A stretch of DNA of 64,000 nucleotides, taken from assembly GCF_000003815.2 (NCBI RefSeq), contig NC_049987.1, positions 20,771,072 to 20,835,071 on the forward strand, written 5' to 3'. Origin of the DNA: Branchiostoma floridae. Taxonomy: Eukaryota; Chordata; Leptocardii; Amphioxiformes; Branchiostomatidae. Positions 1 to 14,400 of the stretch are shown here, piece by piece; the stretch's first letter is position 1; every line of letters starts with the position of its first letter. Under the pieces are notes generated by a model. It ran no database searches. It was given only the letters and a program-made list of their open reading frames with translations, and had not been told where the DNA came from. Both the position numbers and the translations under genes were made by a program.

Positions 1-95
1 TCAGGAACATTGCTGCCATCAGTCTGGCTATAAAGTACAAGAACAAGGCTACCGAGGCTTTAGAACAGGCCTCTTTGCCACCAAAGGCACCGTGA
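1..95 (+). CDS. 3'-terminal coding exon of an unidentified gene (partial)
   Basis: The window opens inside an exon. One frame starting at base 3 reads about 30 codons (RNIAAISLAIKYKNKATEAL, then a short proline- and lysine-containing end) to a TGA at 93-95. A second frame from base 2 stays open to a TAG at 236-238. The first looks more protein-like, a short helical stretch rich in Ala, Lys and Glu, but the upstream exon that would decide the frame is outside the window. A canonical AATAAA at 390-395 supports a plus-strand transcript ending near 410. I do not recognise the protein. Confidence 0.4.
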   Translation, partial: RNIAAISLAIKYKNKATEALEQASLPPKAP

Positions 96-389
96 CGCTG
101 TGGGATTCAAACCCTGTACCCCTCTACCTACAATGTAACTCCGAAGGCATTCAAACATATTACTACAGAATCAAGGCAACATATAAATATATCAAGGACT
201 GTTTTGCTATTAGAAAGAATACTGAAGCTAATGATTAGAATACTTCATTGTGATACTATATGAATGAATTATATATATGTTAGCCCTTATTGTTATAATA
301 ACTAGGATGTTAAGCTTTATCCTATACCTCTATTTTGAACCTTATGTGATAGCTGTTGCCATACTTTGTACCATGTACAATTGTCGTGC

Positions 390-395
390 AATAAA
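390..395 (+). terminator. Polyadenylation signal AATAAA
   Basis: A canonical AATAAA follows the terminal exon at the window's left edge by about 300 bp and is followed by T-rich sequence. It is the likely 3' end signal of that plus-strand gene. Confidence 0.5.
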
Positions 396-438
396 GTTCT
401 TCTTCTTTATAATTATAGAACTCTATAAATTTGAGGTT

Positions 439-480
439 GGGATGTAGATAGATGGTTTCGAAACCATCTATCTACATCCC
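439..480. repeat. Perfect 42-bp palindrome
   Basis: The sequence is its own reverse complement: two 21-bp arms meeting at TTTCGAAA with no spacer. It lies just past the polyadenylation signal of the partial gene. It could be a tiny inverted-repeat transposon remnant or a cruciform or hairpin at the transcript end. Nothing visible decides between these. Confidence 0.85.
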
Positions 481-1913
481 TAATTCAGCTTTCTCTGTAA
501 CTTGCAGTCGACTAGCTCAGAAAGAGGAGGTACATGTACATGGACAACATCTGCAAGTTGACATTGTACATTTTTGTATATTGTTTTCAATGCAGAATAT
601 GATGGATTGATTTCTGGATGATTTGATATGAACTCATTGTAAAGGATTGGTTCATAGATGAGGTGTATCATGTTTGTATGTGAGAATTGTCTATGTGTTG
701 CATGTTGAATTTTTTTATGAGTTGTTCTTTGTTGCATGTAATATTTGTGATGTTGTATGCCGAATATTAATCAGAGAACAGTCATCATTTGTTCACATTT
801 ATTGGAAACAGAAAAACCTAATAGTTTGGTTTGTAACTTTACATTTGTTTTGTACATGACAAATATGTACATATTCATTGAAGGGGTATTGATATAAAAA
901 CCTAAATAGATGAATGTTTACTTTTAAAAATTCACATGTTCCTCCCTACATTAAGTACTTTGCTGCTCATACATGATTTACTGCAAGCTGTTAACCTCTA
1001 CATCATACATTATACTTAGTATGCTAGATAGGAAAATGTACTACTCAGAAAAATAGAAGGCTTTTGCACAAAGAATAGCATAAACGTGGAAAGTTAAATA
1101 TCGGGTCCTTAAACCCTTAGACAAGCCAAAGAAACCGCAGTATGACAGATATAATGTTGTAAAATAATTTATAAATTTTTACTGTTCAAGTACTGCTTGT
1201 AAGAGAGTTTGAATGCAGTGAGAATTAAGTAAATGGTATATGCCCAGGCTTAGTTTAAGACACATGCATTGCTACTGTAACATGTAACAGCAGTTATGGC
1301 CTACAGTGAATGGTATACGTACTCATAACAAATCCAAACAAACGTCATACATTAGATCTGGGCTGTCTCCAGCTTTAAGTATTATTCCGGCCCACTTATT
1401 TCTTTGGGAGCCCATTTTATTAATTTTTGTCGTTAAATCTGTCATCCTAGGCTAATTAGAAATCAATTTTATGTCATGAATTTGGGATTTTTTTTGGACG
1501 GACACAGTGGAATTTTAGACCGTCCAACTTTCCATCCCAGAATGGAGGGGCGGTGCTGGAAACAGCCCTGCATTAGATGACATCCAAGGTTTTATAGGAG
1601 AGGTAAAAAGACTGGCTTCATGAGAAATGTAAATTTGAAACATGAATGGGCACCAACCAGAATAGCCTAATGAATGAAGTACATGTATGTCTATTGCCTT
1701 GTTTGTGCTTCTTCATAGAGAAAAAAAACATGCTGCTTTAGGTATACTGTGTACCCCATACTTTGATACATACTGGTGAAAATATCTTTTGTAAAGATTT
1801 GACTTCAACAACATAAACTATTGGAGATATAGTCTCTGATATTAAAAGGTGTTGATACAGTCACATATTACGTGTGCTCTCTTGTTCTTATGACTGACTT
1901 CGCTTTTATGTCA
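481..1913. other. AT-rich intergenic stretch, no gene seen
   Basis: The longest open frames here are 61-85 codons, with no recognisable protein features, splice-site context or codon bias. I see only AT-rich single-copy-looking DNA. Nothing is annotated. Confidence 0.6.
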
Positions 1914-1916
1914 TTA

Positions 1917-2272
1917 GGCCACACCAATTTAATTTCTTGGTTCACGGATTCGCTCGCTCCTATTTTTCGGAAAAAAAAATAAAAATAAAAATTACCACTC
2001 AGCAAATTTTCACCATTAATGAAGCCATTCACCAACTTTCTGGTGTAGCAAATTGGCCTTTATATTATAAGCTCCTTAAAGTATGGGTACAGGCTACTGT
2101 ACAATAATAGTGTTTTTGTACTTTTTTCAAGCTGAAAACTTTTTTTCTTTATGTTTTGGTTTAGTCGTTACCTTTACCACAACCATTTTACAACTTTTAT
2201 TTTAATTTCGCCCTCTCGCTCCATATTTTTTATGAAAAAATCCGTGAACCAAGAAATTAAATTGGTGTGGCC
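1917..2272. mobile_element. Non-autonomous DNA transposon with TTA target duplication (Harbinger-like)
   Basis: The ends GGCCACACCAATTTAATTTC and its reverse complement form terminal inverted repeats. The match runs about 34 bp closely and continues more loosely for ~60 bp. TTA lies immediately outside both ends (1914-1916 and 2273-2275), consistent with the 3-bp TWA duplications of PIF/Harbinger elements. The 356-bp interior has no coding potential. Superfamily assignment rests only on the duplication length. Confidence 0.75.
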
Positions 2273-2275
2273 TTA

Positions 2276-3301
2276 CGGACTGAAAATATAATTTCTTTAA
2301 ATTGTTACATGAAATAAAAACCTAAATTGGGTCAGTTGTAACAGGCAATAAATTACAACCTAGAAGACATTACTATACCCATATCAAAAGTTGCGGTAAA
2401 CTTTTTTGCCACACGACGTTCCTATGAATAAATATTAGCGTGTCTTCCAATCTTGATGGTTGCTAGTATTAGCAAAATCATGCATGAGGACATAATTTTT
2501 ACTTTGATTTTGTTCCCAAGAAAATTTTATGCCCAAGAACTCAGCTTTTTGTTCTACAACATGAACCAAGCACCAAAACATTTTTTAAAGTGTAGTTTGT
2601 GTCCCCATTTAGACTGTGACATACAAATGCCACATTCAGTAGTTAGCACTGGACAATCAGAATTTGGGAAACACAGGATTCTCTGAATCTTCAATCCTTC
2701 GTTATTACTGCAATTAGACAAACATACATGTACCAAAACACATAAGTTGACATGCAGTAAAACGTTAAAATTTGCGGCTTGAAAAATAAAACAAATTTGA
2801 CATTGCTAGACTTCCACACCTCTTCTTTGCCCAACTTGCTATTCAAGTCTTTTCACTTGTCTGTCTCATTCCTTGGCTTTCAGTGAATCAGTGTTTTTTC
2901 TGCTCCACACCTTTACACTAAGAAAACCAAATTGGAGTCAACTCACAACTCTGTTATCACTTTAGTAATTGTATACTGTTATGAATCACATAATACATGA
3001 TACTAAATTTGTCTAATACATTCAAAGGTTGAGCTGACAATGCAAGCGCATCACAAACCACAAGCTTAAATGCCCCTGCTGACAAATTTTGGCACTTTTC
3101 TTTTACCTATTAGTAAGAAAAGTAGCCCTGGTGCTCAACCCTTGAATGTATGGTCGTTATAAAACAAGTACTAGTATCACTGTAAAGGGCAATAGATAAG
3201 CTTTCCAATGACATAATGTGTACTACAAATATGAAATTGATAAAGTAATAACAGAGATATGATTGTACAACTTCAACTTGAGTGTACATCCGTGCCTTTC
3301 C
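2276..3301. other. ABCB7 3' flank, no separate gene seen
   Basis: Between the transposon and the ABCB7 stop codon the sequence is AT-rich, with only short antisense-overlapping open frames. It should include the ABCB7 3' UTR, which is on the minus strand, but I could not pick a confident polyadenylation signal. Confidence 0.5.
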
Positions 3302-5443
3302 TCAAACTTTCTGCTCGACTCTGTCCACTTGTCCATTTCCATTGGATTCCTCCGCACCTTTCTGTCCACTGTTGTTGTTCTTATCTTCCAGCGCCCTTTG
3401 ATGTTGACTAATCCACAGGTTAGCGTACAACCCGCCCTCTTTGTTCAACAGTTCCTGGTGGGGACCCTGTTCCACCACCCTCCCGTTGTTCAGTACGAGG
3501 ATTTCGTCTGCGTCCACCACCGTAGACAGGCGATGTGCGATGAAGATGGACGTTCTACCCTTCGTCACACTCTGTAGAGCATTCATGATGGCCTGTATGT
3601 GTGTAGGCAGACAACATTTATCCGTAAATAACATTTATCCATATAAAACATTTATCATTAGGCAACACCATTGTACATAAGGCCACATCATTTTGATTCT
3701 ATTGATGACATCGGATTTCGCGCATGCATTTCCGGTCAAATTAAAAAATATATATTTTAGACCAAATGTATGTCATACAAAGAAAAAGTAAAATGAGCAA
3801 ATAGATGCCGTAGATTGCAAAAATATGAGTTTTATACTTAATGTCATGGAATGCTAAGGTCAATTCCAAGCTAGGTCAAAGAAGATGTGACTGACTCCCT
3901 TTGGCCAGCTATATTCCTTAACCAGTTTTGATACTGACTTGTTTTTCACAGTGTTTTCAAGTGGCTGTAGTACTTAAACTATAGTGTGGTGACTCAGGCG
4001 TTTATCACACTGACTGAGCTAGGGGACCCTGGCTGAAGACCGAATTAGAGGTACATACGCCCAGCGTCGTTGTAAGTGCCACTGAACTGATAACTGACTT
4101 ATGTTATGGTACCAGTAAATCTGCCTGGAGATTAGGAACCCACCTGTTCTGTGATAGAGTCTAGCGAGGACGTTGCCTCGTCATACACGATGATTGGTGG
4201 ATCCTTCAATATCGTCCTGGCGATCGCCACACGCTGCTTCTCTCCTCCTGATTGAGAAAAAAATAAGATTGTGTCAGAAAAATTTCTTTTTCACTGGCTG
4301 TTACAGAAATTGTTCCAGGAAATTCATATTCTACAAAATACCATAAACCATGTATAATATCCTAATTTTTTTGCACCATAATATTTAATGACATATATGT
4401 TTAAAAAAAGAGACTGTGACCCAGGTTGAGGACACATAATAGAAAACTTTAGCACACAAGATGTTTGTAGGATAGTCTGAAATAACAATCACTGTAAATG
4501 AATCATTTTAACTTAAATACATGTACTACTAGTAATAATACGACTACTTCTACTACTATAAGTATCAAGCATCAAGATTCTTTATATCATAATACTCTAA
4601 CTTGGTTTGTTTTTCATTTCAAAACTGTACCTGATAGCTTGAGGCCCCTCTCCCCCACCTGTGTGTCGTAACCCTGGGGCATCCTCACGATGCTGCTGTG
4701 CAGTTCTGCCATCTCAGCTGATTTTAACACCTCGTCTGTGGAGGCCTGGAAGTTTCCATACTGCAGGTTGTAGAAGATGGTGTTGTGGAACAGCACACAG
4801 TCCTGGGGGGAGATTTGGGGTTCAGTAAAAGGGCTCTAATATGTAATATATTTCTATGACACATAGAGAAGTATTTTTCCATACTGCAGTTATAGAAGAT
4901 GGTGTTGTGGAACAGCACACAGTCCTGGGGGGAGATTTGGGGTTCAGTAAAAGGGCTCTAATATGTAATATATTTCTATGACACATAGAGAAGTATTTTT
5001 CCATACTGCAGGTTATAGAAGATGGTGTTGTGGAAAAGCACAGTCTTTTGGGAACAGTTACAACTGAGTAAAAAGGTGGTACCACTCAAATGTGTCTTCA
5101 CAGATCTAGCCCTTAGCCATTCCAAACCACTTATATGACACTAAATTTACAAAAGGATGGTCCAGTATTGTAGGTTGTAGATGATGGTGTTGTGGAACAG
5201 CACACAGTCCTGTGGGAACAGTTATGGTTAAAAAATGAACCAACCAATCCATCAAAAGATCTTCTGTCCGTCCATCCGTCCGTCTGTCCATCCATCCATC
5301 CATCCATCTAAGCAGTCAGTCAATAAATACACTGGGCACTATGCCAATATGTCTTGTCACTGACTGTTCACTGTTATGTCTCGGATGTTCTAACCTCCAC
5401 TGGGTCACCCACCCACCCACTCAATCAATCAATCAATCAACCG

Positions 5444-5476
<33 letters not shown>

Positions 5477-8400
5477 CCAATCAATTAATCAATCAATCAA
5501 TCAATCCCTTCCCAACGTACCTGTGGCACCACACCAATGTGTCTCCTCAGACTGTCCACTGTGATGTCCCGGATGTCCTGACCCCCCACCGTGATCCGAC
5601 CTCCCATTGGGTCGTAGAACCTGTACAGTAGTCTCACGATGGTAGACTTCCTGAAGACAACAAGGAACAGTTTCAGGTGTACCACCATATTGAAAACACT
5701 TGTGGGTAGACAAAGCTCATCATAAGAACACATAGCAATAGAGAATGTGTTAGAAAGAAAACCTCTCTACAGTAAAAATGGTTCCTGTCCCTGGTGCTGA
5801 AATGATAATCAACTACATGGACACCAATCTAACAATAATAAAAAAAACATAAAAAAACAAGCAAGACAGGCACTTTAACTCCTCAGAACACGAAAGTGCC
5901 TGTATACATGTGAATATCATTATTCACACAATACATGCTCCACTCTCACACACAATTTACAATCATTTCCTGCAAGCCAGCAGGACCAATCATAAACATT
6001 ATCATGGGGTCAAGCAACGCAAATGAAGGGCGTTTTGACCAGAACCCAGTGGTCCTAGATTCAAATCTGCTGAAAAGGTGGTAGTTATCTGTCATATTGA
6101 TCCTCCCACTATAATGTAATAAATCTCAAAAAAGAAACAATAAAATGCATTGATTGACAGTCTCACCCTGATCCGCTTCCTCCAACAATGGCGATCTTCT
6201 TCCCCGTGGGAACCTCGAAACTCAGGCCCTTCAGGATCTCCTGACCTTTCTGGTACTCGAAGAAAACGTCCTCGAACCTGATGGTGGCTTCTGTAGGGGA
6301 TAGCTGCAGGGCTGGGGCCTGGAGCTTAGACTAACCAAGAAGGGAAAGGCAATGACGTGTAAGTTGCAAGTTTTACCAACACCTACAAACTTCTGTGTTT
6401 GTGCTTTTTAGTATTTGTGCCTCTTCACAGTAACAGTTGCCATCCAACATATTACTGTAAATGCAGAAATGTTTGCGGTGCTTTTATGTTCGCAATTTTT
6501 GTGGTGACCACTTCACCACAAACTTAAAACCACCTCAAACATTTTTCCATTATAGTATGAGACTGCAGTCTATGGCGCTACCATGAACTTAAAACCACCG
6601 CAAACACTCCATTTTCCTGCTACCACTAAAGTAAATCCCTGCAAACTTAAATGCATTTACAGTGTAATACTGTACAAGGTATACCTGTAGTATATACAAG
6701 AATTGCTTAGACAAGGAGATAGGCAAGGAGAAGACAGAACAAAAATGTTAACGGCAGGTCTGAGTTCGAGGTGAAACAGTCCCCACAAAAACCGCAAACA
6801 TAAAACGGCCGTGAACATTACCGCATTTACAGTAAACCCCCTGCTCACCTTGATATTTGTATCCAGACTGAGGAGACTGAACATGGTCTGCATGTCAATG
6901 AGAGACTGCCGAACCTCCCTGTACACAGAACCCAGGAAGTTGAGCGGCAGAGACAGCTGGAACAGCAGGCCGTTCACCATCACTAGGTCTCCTACTGTCA
7001 TGGTGCCTGATGGGGGAAATATACATTTAATGTAGTCTTTCTACATATAGATTCCTAGGTATTCTTCATGACACAGGACTACTTTAATGTCCTTGAGAAC
7101 CCAGGAAGTTCAGCAGCTGCAACAACAGTTGGATGTACATTCTAGTTAATGTGGTCTTAGAGTTTCCTAGGTATTCTTCATGATTTATGACACAGGACTA
7201 CATTTTTAATGTCCTTGAGAACCCAGGAAGTTGCGTGGCAAGGACAGTTGGAACAGCAGACCGTTCACCATCACTAAGTCTCCTACTGTCATGGTGCCTG
7301 GTGTGGGAAATACACATACTAGTTAATGTGGTCTTAGAGTTTCCTACGTATTCTTCATCATCTATGACACAGGACTACATTGTACTTTAACGTCTTTGAG
7401 AACCCAGGAAGTTGAGCGGAAGGAACAGTTGGAACAGCAGGCCATTCACCTTCACTAGGTCTCCTACTGTCATGGTGCCTAATGGGGGAAATACACATAC
7501 TAGTTAATGTGGTCTTAGAGTTTCCTAGGTATTCTTCATGATCTATGACACAGGACTACATTGTACTTTAACGTCTTTGAGAACCCAGAAAGTTCAGCGG
7601 TAGCGACAGTTGGAACAGCAGGCCATTCACCATCACTAAGTCTCCTACTGTCATGGTGCCTGATGTGGGAAATATACATTCAAGTCAATGTGGTCTTAGA
7701 TATCTTTAACGTCCTTGAGAACCCAGGAAGTTTAGCGGAAGGGACAGTTGGAACAGGAGGCCGTTCACCATCACAAGGTCTCCTACTGTCGTGGTGCCTG
7801 ATGGGGGAAAAATATATTATGATTGTTAATTTCCGAAAATAATTTCGTCAGGTTGATAGATCAAAGGATACAGAAGTTTCAACCAGTTAATCTGAGGAAG
7901 GTGTCTGATGACAGGCATCGAAATGTCAGCTATGGTGAGATTTACATAGTTTACATACATTGTGTAAAAGAAAACTCCTATATCCAATGATTGTTAATGT
8001 AGTCTTAGAGTTTTCTAAATATTCTACATGGTTTAAAACTAGGGGTGAGTACCAGTACAGAAAATTCAGGTCCGGTGCAGGTCCAGAGGATCAGGTCCAG
8101 GTCAACGACCAAAGAACAATAGTCCATTTCGCCACAAAAAAATCTGTTTGGTAAAGTTTCCTTGATATTAGCCTGGCTAAAATCACGCTCCTAGTGGCCA
8201 CCCCTACAGTTGCAGCCACTTCGGGGAGGGGGTCATTAACCCCAGCGAGCGAGAGATTGTGTAAACACAGCGAGGCTACCTATAAGACACAATTATTTCA
8301 ACATGCTTGTCAACCCAGGAAGTTGCGTAGTAGGGACAGTTGGAATAGGAAGGCATTCACAGTCAATATCTTGCAGACACATTTGAACTTTTAAAAGCGC

Positions 8401-11400
8401 ATAATAATTATTTAACTTAAACTGAGAAAATATGGTAATAAAAATTATGTAATGCTCCTTACAATTTAGACTTTTAAGGACCAGTTGCTTTTCTCTCCGA
8501 ATGACAATAAATTGCCAAAAGCCTTTTCAGCTAACTAAAAACATTCTGAACATATCATTTTCTGCATCAAAATGTCCAAGTATTTCTAGTAGTTTACAAA
8601 CATTTCACCAATGAATTTACTTTTCAGAAACCGTATTCAGTCCTCAGTTCACAATTCATCAATTCACCAATGCATTTTTTTTACTCTAGATGATGGACCA
8701 TAATATAGGCAAAAACACTAGAACCTAAAGTCAAGTAAATGTTCGCCACATGTAACATATTTAGGTAACTATATCTAATCTGGACCGTCCTAAGGTTCCT
8801 CTTTGAAAAACAACAAAAACACTTAGCCTGTATTCAAAGCTATAAAGATGGGAGATTGAAAGGTCATGCACCGTTACTGCAGTTCAAGTGAAAGGAAGCA
8901 TCCACTCTTACTTTTGGACCTTAAAGGGACATAGTGTAGAAATATGGCGCCAAAGTTTCAAATGTTCTGAACTTGAAAATCTCCATTCAGATTGACATTT
9001 GCAACTTATTTCTAACTTATCTGCGTCATTTTATCACATTTCTAGTGCTAATTAACAACGTCAAAGTAAGCCGCGACCAAATTCATTTACTTCCGGGTAG
9101 CCTACCGGAAGTAAGCCGACCGTAGATTTCCGAATCGACAGTTGCGGTCGCAGATCTTCGGAGCTTAGCGGGGACTTTCAAAAACTTCAGTAACGATTCG
9201 AGCGAACCACCGAACGTGTTCTAAAGCGCACTTTGGCTCGCCGGCGAGTTGAATAAAATGGCGGACAACTCAAGCGGCGGAGGGAAGTGCGCATATTTCA
9301 AGACATCCTTACGGCTCAACAAAGTCGTATCCATACGTTGTAAATATTGCTGTGCAGTCTAATAAGGTAGACTCAACTCATAATGTAGAGAAATGACCGA
9401 AAACAGTGACTTTATTTTTTACATTATGTCCCTTTAAAGAAAGAAAAACTTAACAAGGATGCAACTTGCTGGTAGTTTAACAGCTTCAAATCAACAGCCT
9501 TCTTATTGATTTCTCCAGCTTTGTGCAAAGCAATTAAGCACTGTGTTTAATGGAAAGCCAACAGAGACAATTTCCTTCCTTTAAACCACTTCAATATGAA
9601 GACGTGTTGTTTTTCCAGTGTAGCAGCTAAAACAGAGTGCATGTTCCATGCTTTTCTTTGCCCATCAAGGCAGGAATATGACTTCTCCACACCCTTGTGG
9701 AAAACAAAACGTCAATGACTAATGGGAAGTTAATACAACATTGTACTTGTCTGATCTAGAGGACAAGTTTGACTCACTCAACTGACAACAGTGTGCATCA
9801 CTAATGGAGCAATCAATACAGCAGCATCTTTCTGCCACTTCTGCCTCTGTCTGTAATCCACAAGAATCTGGCTATGATTGACTGTCAGAGCAGCTGAATT
9901 TAAATGCTTTTCTGAGGAGTTTGACTCAAAAGTTATGGGAGCACTGATGTTAATACTGGTAAATAAAATATATACTTTACTTACTTTGTAACAGAGAAAA
10001 CTTATTAAAGAAAGGGGACATTTGCAAGCAAATTTATATTATGTTTACCATCACATATTGTAGTTCTTTCTTTATTCTTTATTTCAGGTTAAAAACAAAC
10101 CCATAGGTACACAAAAGATACATACATATACATTAAAACCTCTATCTGTACAATAAGCCATAACAGTTACGGAAAAAAGTGTTTCTGTAGTACATGTCTG
10201 AAGACAGCAAGTGCTTGACAATAGTATTAGTGGAGGACATTAATCTTTGTAAAAAAGAATAACAAACCCTCCTTTGTCTTGTTTCAAAACTGTCAGTCGA
10301 ATGGTAGACAAACATAGTACTGGCGCTACACCGTCGTGGCAAATTCATGATAAATCCGGAAACAGTTATTGTATACGACCCGGCACTTAGAAAGGACACC
10401 CGCACTGACAGAGTAGTAGTAGTCTAACACTGGCAACTGTTATGTTTAATTTATTACAACAAATTTCAAAATTTAGTGACCCGAGCCCCCTAGGTGTGCT
10501 ATTAGCCATTTGCTACATAATGCATCCAAACACCACAGGGTGTCTGCTACTTAACCTGTAACCATGGTGACAGCTGTCAGGTCCAGGTCGTTGACCTTAT
10601 TTGTTTGGAGAAGAAGAGGAAACAGAGCAAAAACAATATGTTTACCTTCCTCGGCCTGCTAATTATCAGTCCTTTATATTTTAATGTGACTTCCCCCCAA
10701 CTTTGTGAATGTTTAATGGAAAGCCCACACAATGCCCTTCAAAAGGGACAAGTTCCTTGCTTTTAACCACTTCAACATGAAGAGTTGGGTTGTTTTTCTC
10801 CTGCAGCAACCAAAAGGGTACAGATTGATGGACAAGCTGTCTGTTATGCTCTTATTTGCCCATTAATGCAGTCACACAACTTCTCCACAACCTTGTAGTA
10901 AAGTACATAAAGACTAATGGAAAATCAAGATGTTTGACTCGCTCATCTTTCAATCAATACAACATCTTTCTGCCACTTTAACAAGGCTGCTTGTGTTATT
11001 GCCATGGTAACAGAAAATACAGACTACCACTCAGCAACAAGATGAGTGATGACACAACTTTCTTGTCTCAGATTATCTGCTGCATCTATTTAACAAGGAC
11101 ATCATTGTAGTACATGTATAAGGTACAACAGCATTCTGCCTAATATATAAGATTCTTTCTGGCCACAGCAGCACCACAAACTTCACATTCCATCAGGCTA
11201 CTGCAGACCAGAATCAGCTTCACTACTGAGTCCTGCTAACTCGTTGGTTTACATGGCTGTGTGAGTTTTTTACACTTACAGAAACAAGCCAAAGCAGCTA
11301 GCCTTACAGTACCTCTCAAAGGTAAAATGTACATGGACGTAGCAAGTCTGATGATGATGATGATGACAGGTTTATTCGTTCAAAACAATAAAAATCGTCT

Positions 11401-14400
11401 GACTACTCTATTGCTATTTCCAGTCCGCGATTGCTCCGCTGAACTTCCTTTACTTGACTGTACCACTGCTCAGAACTTCCTCAGCAAGAACACAATTTGC
11501 CAATTTCACCAAAGCAAGACATCCTTTTCTCTTCCATACTGAACCTTCCCAACCCTTATTGATATAGCTAACTTAAACTCAATCTCTATGATTCAAATTA
11601 GCTTCATTGTGATTTCTTTTCCTGATTTCCTTCAATTGCATCTCTTTATGGGAAACTTGGAAAGTTTAACCTTAAACATACAACCTTTAAGTTTCAGACA
11701 CTTTCTGGTGTAGTAACGGGGGCCGCCCTAAGACGGTTCCCGTCCTAAGACGGAACGGATTTTTTGCTGATCTTATTATCCATAAGTACACCGCGTTTGT
11801 TACCACTGACTATGCTGATTACAAAGGTAAATAAACCAAGTCCATGCACACAGCTTTAATTTGCATTCCAAGTATACTTTAACATATTTACTTCATTTTT
11901 AAAAAAAACAGAATTCTAACAGTAATGTTGACAGTGCTGAATCACTGCGGTCACCGGCCTCTGCGTATTGGCGGCTCGTGTCGCTAACTATACGAACTCT
12001 TCCAAGCAGTCACACAACTGCCATGATACACATAAATAAAGCTCCATAAAACACTATGAATATGTGTCTTCAAATGTTTGTTGAGTAGAAAAGCAACCAA
12101 AAGGAAGCGACATAAACATTGCCACCATTGTACTCCCAAGGGAGTGTGGCCGTGAAGGTGGCAGACTAGAGAACGCTCCAAAGATTTATTTGACTGTAAC
12201 AAATGATTCGTGCTGTCTATGAAAATAAGACTTGATAGAGAGATGTAGATCATATTTTCATATAATCAGACAGAGTTTTGTTGATGTTGGCAGTGTCGTT
12301 TTTCCGTAATGGTTTTTCTAGTCGGGCATTCACAATCAGTGCATTTAGCCCATTGCCCGTAAAAACATCAGCTGGATTGTTCTAGGTACAGCCTTCCTCA
12401 TGTGAGACAAGAAGTGCATACAGTCATGATTTTACTGTCAAAAGAAAGCTAAAATATCACACTATTAATTTTTTTCTGTGTACTTAAATTTACCACTTAC
12501 TTCTGAGAGAGCAAAATGTAAAAAAAAAGCGTACCGAGTTAGGCACACTGTCCAGCGTAGCACAAAATTGGAAGGTTACATACATGAAATTGTCTCACAG
12601 TGTTTGCCGCTTGTAACACGCAGCGCGAAAGGTTCATGAACCACATGAATGCATTTCTTATTCAAGTATGTTGTTCAAATCTATGTGTAAAAAATTCAGT
12701 CATCAAAATTTGACCACTCTCAAGTAACTAGCGATGGAGCGCCATGAGTTTGAGCGCAAGAAAAAGCGTACCGTGTTGGGGCACCTCCCGTTACATGTAC
12801 AGGGGACCCATCGTTTTTTCAGCATCCTTGGCAACAACCAGCTCCACTCCATGCTAACCATTCCAACTGTCACACTCCAAGTTCTCTGAGAAGAGCAACT
12901 TTACAATGCTATTTAGAAATCTTCAAAGGAGTGCCCAAGGACCTGCATTACGCCCACTGATTTCCTGTACTTTTGTGAAAGGCATAAAGGGTGCTGACCT
13001 TCCTGCCTCTTCAAGATGGTATACACTAAAATTATGACCAAAAAAGGCAGCAACCAACCCATAGCCGCTTTTAGCAAGGCTCACACGTCACGACACAACT
13101 TCAGGTCTAGCGCGCTGCAGGCAACAATGAACTGGCAGCCTTCTTGATAAGGTGTGGCTACATTCTGCCTCCTGCCTACTTCTGGCCGCTGCTCCACCAT
13201 CTCACGTCACATTGAAGTCTGTCTCTCATTCTGTAGTTGACCAGAATCAGCTCCACCATGTTCAACAACAGCTCTGTCCTCCAGCTGGACTCTAACAAGA
13301 CATCAGTTCACGAGTTTGATGGGCCGGTCCCCTGTCTCTTGTGGTACTTGCTGAACACAAATGTACCCTACAGCCAGGCTGAAGAAGCCTGCTCCATGTA
13401 CTTTAAAGAATTTGAAACTGGGACCACAATCATCTATGGGCTGACATCAGGTTTCATCATCATCACGAATGCTGCTGTGCTCTGGGGAATCATCGGGAAA
13501 CGACAACTCCACACATCTTTCTACTTCTACATGGCAAATCTCTCCTTGGCAGACATTTTAGCAGGTATTGCACTTCTATGCTATCCTACAGTAGTCCTGA
13601 TGGGAGAGACAAGTCTGTACAGCAGAATGATCATTGCAACTGTAGTAATAAGTAGTCAGGTTCTGTCTGCCTCAGCTCTAGCCCTCCAATCTGGGAATTC
13701 CTATATTGCTGTGCGGCATCCCACATACTTCCACAACCATGCTGACACTGCCAACCGTAATGCAGGTGTAGCTATTGTTTCTTCATGGCTTCTGTCCTTG
13801 CTTAGCCTTGCACCCATTATGGGTTGGAACTGTCTGGATATGCCCACACAAAACTGTTCTACCTTCTACTACACTGCCTACCTTGGTCTTGTAGGTGGAA
13901 TGATCATACTCCTGGCCATCACTTCATTGTTTACAACTATAAGTGCATTTATTGCTCTAAAGCAACGGCAAAAGAACAGGTTTGGGCAGCTGACAGGGGC
14001 CCAGCCAATTCAAGGCAATAGTTCCACACAAAACAGGGTAGGGCAAAATCAGCCTCACAATCTGGCACAAAAGGAGGCAGAGAGAAAAGACCAAAAAAGT
14101 CTAAACAAGATAAAGACAGTTCTGACCTATGTGGGGTTTGCATTTATGGCCTGGCTTTTGCCTCTAGTGCTCACCTCATTATGCCACGATGGTAACTGCC
14201 TGCTTCCAACTGGAGCACGTGGGATGGTTGTGCTAATAACATTGAACTCAGCAATCAACCCGATTGTAAGTCTTGTCCGCACACCAGACTTGAGGAAGGC
14301 AGTCTGGCAAAACATGACAGCTATCTATCGGGTACCAACTGCACTTGTCACCATGATACGGGGCAACCTGGACAATCCACGGGGGGTACAAGGTGTGCCA

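Noticed and set aside
7085-8362. Mutually exclusive alternative exons of ABCB7
   Set aside because: The copies end abruptly after NFLG without a donor and carry frame damage; they are minisatellite units, not exons. Kept only as a splicing question.
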